Positions 41,394 to 50,046 of a stretch of 64,000 nt of DNA are shown one piece after another. Location of the stretch: assembly GCF_001571245.1 (NCBI RefSeq), contig NZ_BCTK01000013.1:186001-250000 (forward strand), written 5' to 3'. Every line of letters starts with the position of its first letter. Position 1 is the first letter of the stretch. The DNA comes from Achromobacter piechaudii NBRC 102461. Lineage in GTDB: Bacteria > Pseudomonadota > Gammaproteobacteria > Burkholderiales > Burkholderiaceae_B. The translations under genes and the position numbers were made by a program. Under the pieces are notes generated by a model. It saw nothing but the letters and a program-made list of their open reading frames with translations, was not told the origin of the DNA and ran no database searches.

Positions 41394-42275
41394 TCACGAT
41401 GGAAACTGAGTCCCGTAGATTTGCCGAAACTTATTCTTAGCCGCCCAGTTTTCGTTGGCTAGAACGTTCTTGATTGCGTCCACGGCGAGCGTATGGGCCA
41501 TTCGTGCTTTGCGTTCGAATCCCCCCGTTCTCCGAGCCCAGGACTGACTGCCTGGCGCTCGCCAGTGGTTTTGGCTCGAGTCTTGATTCGCGAGAAAGTT
41601 AAAAAAGTCACGCGTCATAAAATCGTAGTAGAGATACGATTTGAGGCGGTGCTCCCATGTTTCAATGAACTGGTACGCGAGGGTGTCAATAAGCATCCCG
41701 CTCATCGGTACGTCGTTAGTATCGCGCCAGGCACGAACCATACGTCCGAGCGGGACTAAGTTGTAGTTGCAAGCTTGATTGCGTGTCGCAAATGCGTTGA
41801 TCTCGTCTTTGGGCCAACATACCTTCCAGCTGCCTCCGTTGTTGTCATCTGCGAACGTGTAGCTGCCGTCAGTATTGAGAAAAACCGGCACGATCTCGAA
41901 CGTGACGTTGTCAGTGAAGGGAATTTGGACGATCTGCCCATCAGCAATAACGACCGAGTTAGGGTAAGTTACTTCGATAGAGCGCTTCACCGATTGCAAA
42001 AGGGCCGACTGTCCGTTCGAAGAATGGCCGTCGTACTGCTTGTAGATGCTGTATGGCAATACGTACATGAGGTCAATGTCACTTACGCTGGCCACAGCTG
42101 TATTCCGTCCGTAAGATCCCCCATAGAAACGATTGGCTGTGTCAGATGTGGAATCCCGGAAGTCTGAATTGAGCCTTCTTGTGAGCCGTCCAGTTCGGTC
42201 AGCGATTGAAGCGCGCTTCAAAATGCCGGGCGGCAAAGCGCCGCAAAAAGTACTGAACCAGTCCGCCACTGACAT
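41394..42275 (-). CDS. CD-NTase (SMODS nucleotidyltransferase), CBASS cyclic-oligonucleotide synthase
   Basis: A 293-residue nucleotidyltransferase of the cGAS/DncV-like family. The active site is GGSYGRNTA (Gly53-Ser54) and SDIDLMYVLP (Asp66 and Asp68), with a likely third acidic residue, Glu127, in TFEIVPVFL. The C-terminal helical region contains YLYYDFMTRDFFNFLANQD. It would make a cyclic di- or trinucleotide after phage infection that activates the adjacent SLATT effector. No Cap2/Cap3 or HORMA genes are present, so this is a minimal type I CBASS. It is divergent from the nuclease-TPR gene. Confidence 0.9.
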   Translation of the reverse strand: MSVADWFSTFCGALPPGILKRASIADRTGRLTRRLNSDFRDSTSDTANRFYGGSYGRNTAVASVSDIDLMYVLPYSIYKQYDGHSSNGQSALLQSVKRSIEVTYPNSVVIADGQIVQIPFTDNVTFEIVPVFLNTDGSYTFADDNNGGSWKVCWPKDEINAFATRNQACNYNLVPLGRMVRAWRDTNDVPMSGMLIDTLAYQFIETWEHRLKSYLYYDFMTRDFFNFLANQDSSQNHWRAPGSQSWARRTGGFERKARMAHTLAVDAIKNVLANENWAAKNKFRQIYGTQFPS

Positions 42276-42476
42276 GTTCGTTGGCCTCTAAGGTCTTGAT
42301 TAGGAATCGGTGAACCCGGGGATGCCCCGTGCAACGCTCGTCTGCATCAGATGTGCTGTAATTTTATCCCAACGACTGTCAAGTAAAATTGAAAGTCTGG
42401 CATGCACGCTATTGCCCGCATGTTCTTGGACTCGCTCGCGAGATTCAAAATTGAATTATGTCCCAAAGTTCTGCTA

Positions 42477-44447
42477 ATGAGTCACTTTGACGATCTACCG
42501 CGCCGCGACCGGAATCACGAGATCGAGGGTAAAGCGATCGCGGCATTTCAGCGACTCCTTAGCGAAAGTGGAGTCTTCATTCTGCAAGCGGCTGACCGCA
42601 AGGATTACGGCACCGATTGCCAGATCGAGGTTGTGGCCAACGGACAGGCCACGAATGTCCGGCTCCACGTACAACTTAAGGGAACTGAAAGTGCTTTGAA
42701 GGCGGATGGATCGTTCAACGTCGAAGTGCGTCGAACTAATCTCAACTATCTGCTGATGCAGGCCAGCAGCATGTATGTCGCCTATCACCTGCCTACAGAT
42801 TCCTTACGCGTTCGCACGGCGGAGAGTATCACTCGTCAATATGAGCATGGCGGCAAGAACTGGACCAACCAGCAGTCGTTGACGGTTGCCTTCGCCGAAG
42901 AGTTGACGAGTGGGCGTCTGACCCAGCTGGCAGACGTCGCTCTTGCGGAGACGCTGTCCTCACGTGACCGGCGCGTCGCTCTAGCCCGTGTGCACGATGT
43001 GGAGCTGTGCACTCACGTTCTTGAGGCTCCACCAGACGTTCTCGTTCCCGCCGACCTCGCTCTAGCACGCAAGATGTTGGTGCAACTCTACGAGAGCGAC
43101 GCAGACGTGACAATCAGCGCGGGCTTCGAAAAGTTTGCGGCCGTCCTGGGCACAGATAGTGAGGAAATGGGCATGTGCTATATGTCCGAGATTAACCTCG
43201 GAATGGATGGCTTGAGCCTCCACGCCGAGAGAATCGAGGAGGCTATCAGCCATTTCCAGGCAAGGCTCACAGAAAATCGTCACCTGATAGGTGCTCTGCA
43301 CTACACGATCGGCAATGCTTTCCATGCGCTACGTAGAGAGCAGGAAGCAAAGTGTGCTTTCGAAGCTGCACTCGCTGATCCGGCGCTTACGACCAATCGC
43401 GAACTCGCGGCCATGGTTCATAAAAACCTTGGCACCAGTCTCGCGTTGCTGGGAGATATGGAGCGAGCGGTAACTCACTATCGGGAAGCTATACGGTTGA
43501 GTCCCAACCTCGCGGAGGCCCACACCGCATTGGGTATCTACTATATCAAGCTGGGGCTGTACCCGGACGCATTGCATCACTTCGACCAAGTTGTTTTTTC
43601 GGAACAAAGGCAAGGCCGCACTTCTACGGTTACCGGATGGCGGGCCAATGTCCTTTTCAACCTTGGCGATGGCCGGGCGGCGTTTCGAGAAATCAATGGG
43701 TTGATGGCTCAGGCCGGCCGCCTCCGTTGGATTTGGCCTTGGTGTGGTCGTCTGGTTGCAAGCTTTGGCCGCGCGAATGTAGACAACGCCCGCCAAGCTC
43801 TACCTTTTTGGCAACGCTACGTGAAGGCGAACCCCGATGACCCCGCCGGTAAGTGGGAACTTCTCATGGCCACGTTTTATCTGCGCGGTGAGGGGGAGGA
43901 TGTTGCGAAGACTTACCGTGAACATCGCGAAGAGTTTGATCAGCACATCACACACATCGGTGCGGACCACGCGGCTCTAGCCTGGGACCAGTTAGGCCAC
44001 TGGGCGCAGGACGACAAGGACTGGGTGGAGGCAGAGCGCTGCTTTCGCAAGGCATATGACTTGGCGGGTGGCGATTATGGTTATTGCCTAGCGATGGCCC
44101 TCAATGAATTGAAGCGCTTCGATGAGAGCGTGCCGCTGCTGCGGGAACAGGCTCTTATCGTTCAGCCGGATGCGTTGAGCTGGTTTCAACTGGGTGCTAC
44201 TCAGTCCAACCTTAGTAGATGGCCAGAGGCAATCGAAGCATACGAGAGGGCGCTTGTCCTCGACCCAGAATATGCCCTCGCTATGTTCAACCTTGGCGGC
44301 GCTCACTGGAACAGTGGTGATAGAGCGATGGCGGAGGAGGTTTGGACGGCTGCAATTGAGCGTTTCCCCGACCATGAGCTAAGCGCGACTCTCAAGCGCG
44401 ATCTTTCGCCGTTGTTTGGCGATCCTGCCACAGGCCAATGCTGCTAA
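42477..44447 (+). CDS. DUF4365 PD-(D/E)XK nuclease-like domain fused to TPR repeats
   Basis: A 656-residue protein (the frame is open from an upstream ATG at 42402). Residues 12-110 form a DUF4365 domain: HEIEGKAIAAFQRLL, RKDYGTDCQIEVV (Asp47, Glu51) and LHVQLKGTES (Gln66, Lys68), the acidic and QxK set of PD-(D/E)XK nucleases. From about residue 240 onwards come tetratricopeptide repeats (ALHYTIGNAFHALRREQEAK, MVHKNLGTSLALLGDMERAV, AEAHTALGIYYIKLGLYPDA and others). DUF4365 proteins are enriched near defence genes. The nuclease could be triggered by a partner bound to the TPR. It is divergent from the CBASS pair. Confidence 0.85.
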   Translation: MSHFDDLPRRDRNHEIEGKAIAAFQRLLSESGVFILQAADRKDYGTDCQIEVVANGQATNVRLHVQLKGTESALKADGSFNVEVRRTNLNYLLMQASSMYVAYHLPTDSLRVRTAESITRQYEHGGKNWTNQQSLTVAFAEELTSGRLTQLADVALAETLSSRDRRVALARVHDVELCTHVLEAPPDVLVPADLALARKMLVQLYESDADVTISAGFEKFAAVLGTDSEEMGMCYMSEINLGMDGLSLHAERIEEAISHFQARLTENRHLIGALHYTIGNAFHALRREQEAKCAFEAALADPALTTNRELAAMVHKNLGTSLALLGDMERAVTHYREAIRLSPNLAEAHTALGIYYIKLGLYPDALHHFDQVVFSEQRQGRTSTVTGWRANVLFNLGDGRAAFREINGLMAQAGRLRWIWPWCGRLVASFGRANVDNARQALPFWQRYVKANPDDPAGKWELLMATFYLRGEGEDVAKTYREHREEFDQHITHIGADHAALAWDQLGHWAQDDKDWVEAERCFRKAYDLAGGDYGYCLAMALNELKRFDESVPLLREQALIVQPDALSWFQLGATQSNLSRWPEAIEAYERALVLDPEYALAMFNLGGAHWNSGDRAMAEEVWTAAIERFPDHELSATLKRDLSPLFGDPATGQCC

Positions 44448-45287
44448 AGCTTGCTAGACGTCCCGTGCTGCGGGAACTTACTGGCTGGAATGTCGACGAT
44501 GCCTCATCAGATCCGGCGTGGTTGACCGAATGGATTCTTCTGTGAGCTAGGCAGGGCCTACGTTTTCCACGAGATTCTACCGGTTCAACGCGACCGACAC
44601 CCGATCAAACAAATATGCCGTGAATTTCCCCGTGGGGTGTGCCGATCTTTCCCTCTGGTGGATGCATCCACGTCGACATTGAAGGTGTCCGTAGGTGCAT
44701 TCGAGTGGACGCGGACTTTTGTCCGCACGAATTCAGGGGCACAACGACGCCAGTCACAGCAAGAGCAGTGGCCGTGAACCGCCGTTAGTGACCGGCCGCT
44801 GCCGGCCAGGAGCAGTCGACAGCGCTTAGGAAAGCCGACAGTTAACTTCAAGCCAAAGTATGTGCAGAAACTAGATCAAAGAGGCTTCAATGGGGCTCAT
44901 CTACTGCGGCAGCGATTCTCTAAAGTTTGGTTAAAGGGCAAGACCAATTCCGAGTTCATCTGCGCGCGACTTGAGTAAGGCATGATCCGTTTTTGCACGC
45001 CCACGCCAGTAGGTTTGATTATTGCCTTCGATCCCAGCTAATAGCTCAGTCATTCTCTCAATGTCAAACTCTGCGGCATGAGGACGGATGAAACGTGCGA
45101 AGGTTGAATCGGCAGTGCTGAACGCCCCACTTGCGCAGTAGATTCTGATAGCGATACGAAGGGGCTCCTGTCTAAGATTGCCTTGATCTGCAAAACTACT
45201 ACAACCTACTCGGCACATACGCCGGTGAGGCTGTTTTACTTTAACCAAGCAGGCTCCGCGAAAACCGGGGCGATTCAGGAGGAAACC
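44448..45287. other. Degenerate region with gene fragments
   Basis: No intact gene is supported. At about 44735-44790 the minus strand reads FTATALAVTGVVVPL, matching the C-terminus of the small membrane protein at 40470-40715 (ITGTALAVIGIVVSL), so a second copy has decayed here. Between 44931 and about 45170 the minus strand reads a protein-like tail described as a separate feature. The rest shows nothing recognisable. Confidence 0.5.
44931..45170 (-). pseudogene. C-terminal fragment of an unknown protein
   Basis: About 80 codons ending at 44931 read LRIAIRIYCASGAFSTADST, then IRPHAAEFDIERMTELLAGI and EGNNQTYWRGRAKTDHALLK, ending ELGIGLAL. The regular helical character suggests a real C-terminal domain, but the upstream coding part is missing and the frame continues only into unrelated sequence to 45248. 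No family is recognised. Confidence 0.4.
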
Positions 45288-45695
45288 ATGATTTCAGTTG
45301 GTGCGGTGTATCACGGTCCAGAACTTCAAGGCTGCGAAGTTAACCAAGCCATCATGGCCGCGAGCAAGATTCTTAAGGGTTTCAGAGGCGGGCTTGAATC
45401 GATAAGTACGCCATGGGTGAATGCGGTGTTTGTTGTTTCTGGATCCTTGGCTCAGGTGGATTTTCAGGGTTTGGAGTACGGGAAATATTCAAAAGAAAAC
45501 AAGGGTGTGGTTGTTAAAGTTGCCGTACCAAAGAAAGTCATTGATGGTGGTGATTTAAGAAAGTTCATCATTGATTCTTTGCATGGCGCGAATGCGATGG
45601 CATTCGAATTTTTCCGGCAAAAGGGAGAAGAGTTTCCGCTGCGTGATGCGGAAAATCTGGTCGCCAAAGTTGAGGAGGAGTTCCAAGAAGGGTAG
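45288..45695 (+). CDS. Orphan immunity-like protein (possibly Imm39-type)
   Basis: A 135-residue protein, ISVGAVYHGPELQGCEVNQA, then SGSLAQVDFQGLEYGKYSKE, GVVVKVAVPKKVIDGGDLRK and a C-terminal DAENLVAKVEEEFQEG. The pattern (a glycine-rich start, GSLxxVDFxGL, VVVxVAVP, a helical end) resembles immunity proteins of Rhs/CDI toxins, possibly the Imm39 group; I give this from memory. A strong AGGAGG lies upstream of the ATG. AT-rich compared with its neighbours. It sits just upstream of an Rhs core fragment, so its toxin is gone or displaced. Confidence 0.65.
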   Translation: MISVGAVYHGPELQGCEVNQAIMAASKILKGFRGGLESISTPWVNAVFVVSGSLAQVDFQGLEYGKYSKENKGVVVKVAVPKKVIDGGDLRKFIIDSLHGANAMAFEFFRQKGEEFPLRDAENLVAKVEEEFQEG

Positions 45696-45717
45696 AAATT
45701 GCTCTTGGCGCTCGTAT

Positions 45718-46298
45718 GTCGCCTGAGTCAGTCCACCAACGGCGCGGGCGAGACCACTTACTTCCGCTATGACCTGCGCGGCAACGTCACAGGCGTGCGC
45801 AATCCCGGAATGTCCACGGAACTGCGCACCGCCTACGACGCGCGCGGCAACAAGAACTTCGAGGCCGACGGCAACGGCAGTGCGTCGACCTGGGCCTATG
45901 ACTACTTCGGCCGTCTGGTGGCGCACACCGACATTGGCGGCGCCAAGTACTTCTATACCTACGACAATGCCCGTCAGCTTCTGACCCAGACGAATACGCG
46001 CGGCCAGAACCTGAACTACAGCTACGACGCCGCGGGCCAGGTCACGCGCATCTATGACGCCGCCATAGGTCAGATCAAGGACTATTCCTACGACCATGCG
46101 GGCAACAAGGTGCGCGAGCGCACCGCGCAGGGTGGAGGCGTCTACCAGAACAACATCATGGCGTATGACGCGCTGGGACGGCTGCGGCAGGTCTCGGACA
46201 ACTACCTGCGCCAGATCATCGACTACGACGCCAACGGCAACCGGACCCGGGTGCAAACCCAGTACGCGGATTCGTCCGATACGTGGCGCAACCAACAA
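45718..46298 (+). pseudogene. Rhs core fragment, copy A (YD repeats)
   Basis: About 193 codons of YD-repeat sequence with no proper start: GETTYFRYDLRGNVTGVRNP, AYDARGNKNFEADGNGSAST, WAYDYFGRLVAHTD, NLNYSYDAAGQVTRIYD and SYDHAGNKVRERTAQGG, ending DSSDTWRNQQW. This is the middle of an Rhs polymorphic-toxin shell; the N-terminal PAAR/secretion region and the C-terminal toxin are missing. It is interrupted after 46298 by a small palindromic element. Most of it is duplicated at 47429-47803. Confidence 0.8.
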
Positions 46299-46351
46299 TG
46301 GTGTCAGACTGCGATTTCGCGGCGAAATTGCGAAACTGCAGTCCGACACCA
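46299..46351. mobile_element. 53-bp element with IS-like terminal inverted repeats
   Basis: The 22-base ends (46299-46320 and 46330-46351, inverted) match at 19 positions, both starting TGGTGTC and containing GACTGC and TTTCGC. They are separated by 9 bases. The element starts with TGG and ends with CCA and interrupts the Rhs reading frame right after the NQQW codons. It looks like the two ends of an insertion sequence with the body deleted, or a miniature element. No clear target duplication is seen. Confidence 0.6.
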
Positions 46352-46355
46352 TTAA

Positions 46356-46640
46356 TCGTTCCAGACGCTGTCTACGACCGTTGAGTCGCATATGGCCAGA
46401 ATTGGAGGCATGCGGTACGCTGTGCCCCCTGCGTCAGGGAGGCCGATGGCAAACCCTTCGGCAGCATTCGAGCCCAAGGCCTACAGCGTAGCTTTTGAAA
46501 TGCAGCTGCTTGATGAAGACCTCGATAGAGGAAGAAAAATACATTTTAATCGGGCGAACGCTGCTCTTGATAATGCAATGAAAGCGAATCCGGATTTTGC
46601 AAAAATGATGAACGACATGATGAAGGTCCGGTTTCAGTAA
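46356..46640 (+). pseudogene. Orphan Rhs toxin C-terminal tip
   Basis: The open frame reads SFQTLSTTVESHMARIGGMR, then AFEPKAYSVAFEMQLLDEDL, DRGRKIHFNRANAALDNAMK and ANPDFAKMMNDMMKVRF. The HFxRANxALxxAMxxxPxFAxMM pattern is common at the end of Rhs nuclease-type toxins. There is no upstream delivery part in frame because of the 53-bp element. The downstream gene at 46712 is the likely cognate immunity gene. I cannot say which nuclease class it belonged to. Confidence 0.6.
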
Positions 46641-46711
46641 AATTGGCTGATAGTTTTGAAGAGTTCATCGCTGGATTGTCCGTTGATCCAGACAATATAT
46701 GAAGGAAGATC

Positions 46712-47023
46712 ATGGACCGATATGCGGGAAAACCTCTTTTGCGGCTCCTCGAATGTTATGTGTTGCATGCAATTGGTCACCTTGATGCAAAGCAGGGTGA
46801 TTTGTTGAAGGCCATGGAGCCAAAGTTGGCAGAAATATTTGGCGCGAAAGGGACGTGGATTGATATTGTGAGCGCGCAAGTGGGATTTGCGCCGGAAATG
46901 TCTGGAAAAATTAGAGCGATATGGGAGGCTGGGGTTTTGAAGTCCCAGCAGATGGGCTTGGATGTTGATCCAAATGATTTTGCAGTCGAATTTGTGGATA
47001 CTAATTTTTCCACTATGGACTAA
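46712..47023 (+). CDS. Immunity protein of an Rhs toxin (orphan pair)
   Basis: A 103-residue helical acidic protein: LLRLLECYVLHAIGHLDAKQ, AMEPKLAEIFGAKGTW and GLDVDPNDFAVEFVDTNF. Small proteins of this exact layout follow Rhs C-terminal toxins in many Proteobacteria. Ribosome site GAAGGA precedes the ATG. It lies 71 bp after the toxin tip. Its protein should neutralise that toxin in the cytoplasm. Low GC compared with the catabolic genes. Confidence 0.7.
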   Translation: MDRYAGKPLLRLLECYVLHAIGHLDAKQGDLLKAMEPKLAEIFGAKGTWIDIVSAQVGFAPEMSGKIRAIWEAGVLKSQQMGLDVDPNDFAVEFVDTNFSTMD

Positions 47024-47428
47024 TCCCGACGCGAATTTTTCAGGGAGTTGCCGCAGTGACGGTTTTTTCAGAATGCCCTGCGTCAACTCGGAACATGCGG
47101 TGGGCAATAGAGCGACTTAATATTCTGGCTGCATGCTGCAAAGCTTCGCATTGGCTGCGCCCTGTGAAATTCGCTGGCGCGTCCTCCTACTTGCCGCACC
47201 TTTTCTTGCAGCATGACGCGGGCCGCGTCTGTAGCCTCCCATCCTGATACCCCCCGCCGATGTCGGGTTGCGCGCCGATAAACGAGTGCTGCTCGACGGG
47301 CGGGTGGGCCGGGCTGGATGGGGAGCCAGCCCGACGGTCCGCAGCGTCAGGCGGCGTTCGGGACGTGGCTTTTTAGTTTCTGGTCGTTGAGGTTGGCGAG
47401 CTTGGGCAACAAGCCCAGCTCTACGTTA
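47024..47428. other. Unresolved spacer between Rhs modules
   Basis: No gene supported. Near 47330-47430 the minus strand reads GLLPKLANLNDQKLKSHVPN, an open stretch with protein-like character that I cannot assign. The segment joins the immunity gene to a second copy of the Rhs core and is presumably a recombination junction. Confidence 0.35.
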
Positions 47429-47818
47429 GGCGCGGGCGACACCACTTACTTCCGCTATGACCTGCGCGGCAACAAGAACTTCGAGGCCGACGGCAACGGC
47501 AGTGCGTCGACCTGGGCCTATGACTACTTCGGCCGTCTGGTGGCGCACACCGACATTGGCGGCGCCAAGTACTTCTATACCTACGACAATGCCCGCCAGC
47601 TTCTGACCCAGACGAACACGCGCGGCCAGAACCTGAACTACAACTACGACGCTGCGGGCCAGGTCACGCGCATCTATGACGCCGCCATAGGTCAGATCAC
47701 GGACTATTCCTACGACCATGCGGGCAACAAGGTGCGCGAGCGCACCGCCCAAGGTGGAGGCGTCTACCAGAACAACATCATGGCGTATGACGCGCTGGGA
47801 CGGGCAGTAAGCAATTAG
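47429..47818 (+). pseudogene. Rhs core fragment, copy B (partial duplication of copy A)
   Basis: Bases 47429-47803 are nearly identical to 45741-46181 except for a 66-bp in-frame deletion. In copy A the segment between two GCGCGGCAAC repeats (22 codons) is present; in copy B it is missing, as expected from recombination or slippage between the repeats. After the shared part the frame ends quickly (DALGRAVSN and stop). There is no start, delivery part or toxin. It is a displaced Rhs core end left after toxin-module exchange. Confidence 0.85.
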
Positions 47819-48022
47819 GAGTTAACGGTCAGAAGCAGTAAGGATAGCAAGGGATCGAAGAAGCCCACTGACGAATGATTGCTTTCGGCCCATTCCAGCC
47901 GGTCAGCTCAGTCAAAAACCAGCCAGAAGGGGGCGGCCATGCAGCGGCTTCGAGAGCATCTACTTGAGGATTGAAGGTGTCTACGAAAGCGAGACTGATT
48001 CAGTTTGAAAGTCCGAGTTAGT

Positions 48023-48364
48023 TCAGATCGAGTCCACTCCCATACGCATAGCAGAGAATGCTAGGTACGCATCAGAGGGATCCAATTCTTCAGCTTCCGG
48101 ACCTGCAAGCCAGGAATCGAGCTCGTCGTCAAACTCGGAGATAACCCATTTCAGGTTTTCCTTTACCGACTGAGGAGTTTTACTAAAGACATCCTCCCGA
48201 ATCCAGTCATCCGTTACCCCCCAGAAGACAGCGTATGGAACAAGTACTCTGAGACCTTGGGGAACGTCGTCGATGTCCATCGACACTCGTGCCGCAACTT
48301 GGACGAAGCTCGGCCATTCGTCCTCTATTTCTTGCTGACTAAGAACACGTCTTTCACTACTCAT
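48023..48364 (-). CDS. Hypothetical immunity-like protein
   Basis: A 113-residue acidic protein, VLSQQEIEDEWPSFVQVAAR, then LVPYAVFWGVTDDWIREDVF and ELDSWLAGPEAEELDPSD. Its ATG overlaps the stop codon of an upstream toxin-like tail (ATGA), the usual layout of toxin-immunity pairs. No family is assigned. It is oriented opposite to the other Rhs fragments. Confidence 0.65.
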   Translation of the reverse strand: MSSERRVLSQQEIEDEWPSFVQVAARVSMDIDDVPQGLRVLVPYAVFWGVTDDWIREDVFSKTPQSVKENLKWVISEFDDELDSWLAGPEAEELDPSDAYLAFSAMRMGVDSI

Positions 48365-48480
48365 TTTGACAAGGCCTCCTTCATTCGCTCATAAGAATTC
48401 CAGTACTCCTGGCGGATTACCGACGGAACCCTGGCAGCATCAAACATCTTCTCAGAATGAGCCGCCGACATACAGGTGGT
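48361..48480 (-). pseudogene. C-terminal tail of a toxin-like protein
   Basis: On the minus strand the 120 bases before the immunity-like gene read MSAAHSEKMFDAARVPSVIR and QEYWNSYERMKEALSK, then stop. The ending WNSYERMKEAL is typical of secreted toxin tips of the Rhs/T6SS type. A stop codon at 48493-48495 in the same frame separates it from upstream open sequence (48496-48708) that I cannot identify. It is therefore a broken gene. Confidence 0.5.
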
Positions 48481-48954
48481 GCGGCGAGTATGTCAAAAAA
48501 TGCGGCGTTGGTGACTGTCCGCTTGAATCCACAGCCGAAAGCCGCCACTGGCAACAAGCGCCCCGATGTCGCCAATACAAAGCACGACGCTTCCAACTCT
48601 GACAATTCCCAACTCACAGCCGAGTGTCTCGAGACGTCCGTGTCTCCTCCGCAAAGCCCGTACTGGCATCTCCCATATCTTGGGGCTTAGACCGTCGAAC
48701 CAATTCAATTGCGTTTGTTGCTAAGTTCGCCATTCCTTGACCTGCAGACCGTTTATCGGCGAGGAATAGAAGAAGATCTCCGCACAATGGCAGGTGTTGC
48801 CCACCAAAGCCAAAAGGCGAACTTCAACGCAAAAGGCGAACTTTCTTCCCTCCGCTCGGGATTCCCCCAATTCAAATTCCTCTTGCGGAAAATCAATGTT
48901 CTATAGGACACTTTGTGTCATTAGAGCGGCGAGACCGCATTCCAGGGGAAGAGC

Positions 48955-49917
48955 ATGAAACTTTTGAGCAAGATGGCTGCGCTGGCGGCGGCGTTCGTTG
49001 TTGCGGGCAACGCGCAGGCGGCGTATCCCGAGCGGCCGATCCGCCTGGTGGTGCCTTTTGGGGCGGGCGGCATCACCGATATCGTGGCGCGGCAGGTGGG
49101 CAAGGGCATGGGGGACGCGTTGGGGCAGGGCGTCGTCATTGAAAACCGGCCCGGCGCGGGTGGTGTGATCGCCGCGCAGTTGGCGGCCAGTGCGCCGGCA
49201 GATGGCTACACGATTTTCATGGGCACCGTGGGCACGCAGATCGTGAACCCGCTGATCTATCGCAAACTCAGCTACGACGCCAACGCGTTCGCGCCGGTGG
49301 GGATGGTGTCGGGATCGCCGTTCGTGCTGGCGACGCGGGCGGGCTTGCCTGCCGCGAATTTCGAGGCCTTCGTCGCCTATGCGCGCGCCAATCCCGGTCG
49401 GCTGAATTTTGGTTCGGCGGGCAATGCCAGTTCGCCGCACCTGGGCCTGGAGCTGTTGAAGCTGACGGCGGGCGTGGATATCGTTCATGTGCCGTTCAAG
49501 AGCGGCAGCGAAGCGGTCAATGCCGCCATCGGTGAGCAGGTCGACGTGGTGATGGACGCCAGCCCGATCATCATGCCGCACGTGGCTTCGGGCAAGCTGC
49601 GCGCGTTGGCGGTGGCGTCGGACAAGCGATTGGTATCAGCGCAGGCCGTGCCCGCCAGTGCGGAAGTCGGCGACGCCGGTTTGCAGATCAGTTCGTGGAA
49701 TGCGTTGCTGGCGCCGGCGGGCACGCCGCCCGAGGTGCTGGCGGCGTTGAACGCGGCGTTGCAGAAGACGCTGGCGTCCAAGGAATTGAAGGACCGGCTC
49801 GCGGCTCAGGGTACGCAGCTGTACACGGGGTCGGCAGAGGAATATCAGCGGTTTATCGCGGCCGAGAAGTCCAAGTGGACCGACATCGTGAAGCGCGCCG
49901 ATATCAAGATGGATTGA
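48955..49917 (+). CDS. Bug-family tripartite tricarboxylate transporter receptor (third copy)
   Basis: A 320-residue periplasmic receptor. Signal peptide LSKMAALAAAFVVAGNAQA, then YPERPIRLVVPFGAGGITDI, VIENRPGAGGVIAAQL, DGYTIFMGTVGTQIVNPLIY and VPFKSGSEAVNAAIGEQVDV. AGGGGAAGAG lies just before the ATG. It is followed 130 bp later by a class II aldolase-family gene and cupin proteins, so its ligand may be a hydroxy acid or sugar acid. High GC resumes here, marking the right end of the accessory island. No TctAB genes are adjacent. Confidence 0.93.
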   Translation: MKLLSKMAALAAAFVVAGNAQAAYPERPIRLVVPFGAGGITDIVARQVGKGMGDALGQGVVIENRPGAGGVIAAQLAASAPADGYTIFMGTVGTQIVNPLIYRKLSYDANAFAPVGMVSGSPFVLATRAGLPAANFEAFVAYARANPGRLNFGSAGNASSPHLGLELLKLTAGVDIVHVPFKSGSEAVNAAIGEQVDVVMDASPIIMPHVASGKLRALAVASDKRLVSAQAVPASAEVGDAGLQISSWNALLAPAGTPPEVLAALNAALQKTLASKELKDRLAAQGTQLYTGSAEEYQRFIAAEKSKWTDIVKRADIKMD

Positions 49918-50046
49918 GGACGGGGGCGGTCCGCATGGAGCCGCCCGATGATCGATGCACCCTTTCAACCCTCACCGCCGTCCGTCGCGCTCACGCGCGC
50001 GGACGGCATAGACGCTGTCCAGGACGGACGGCATGACGGAGACAAG

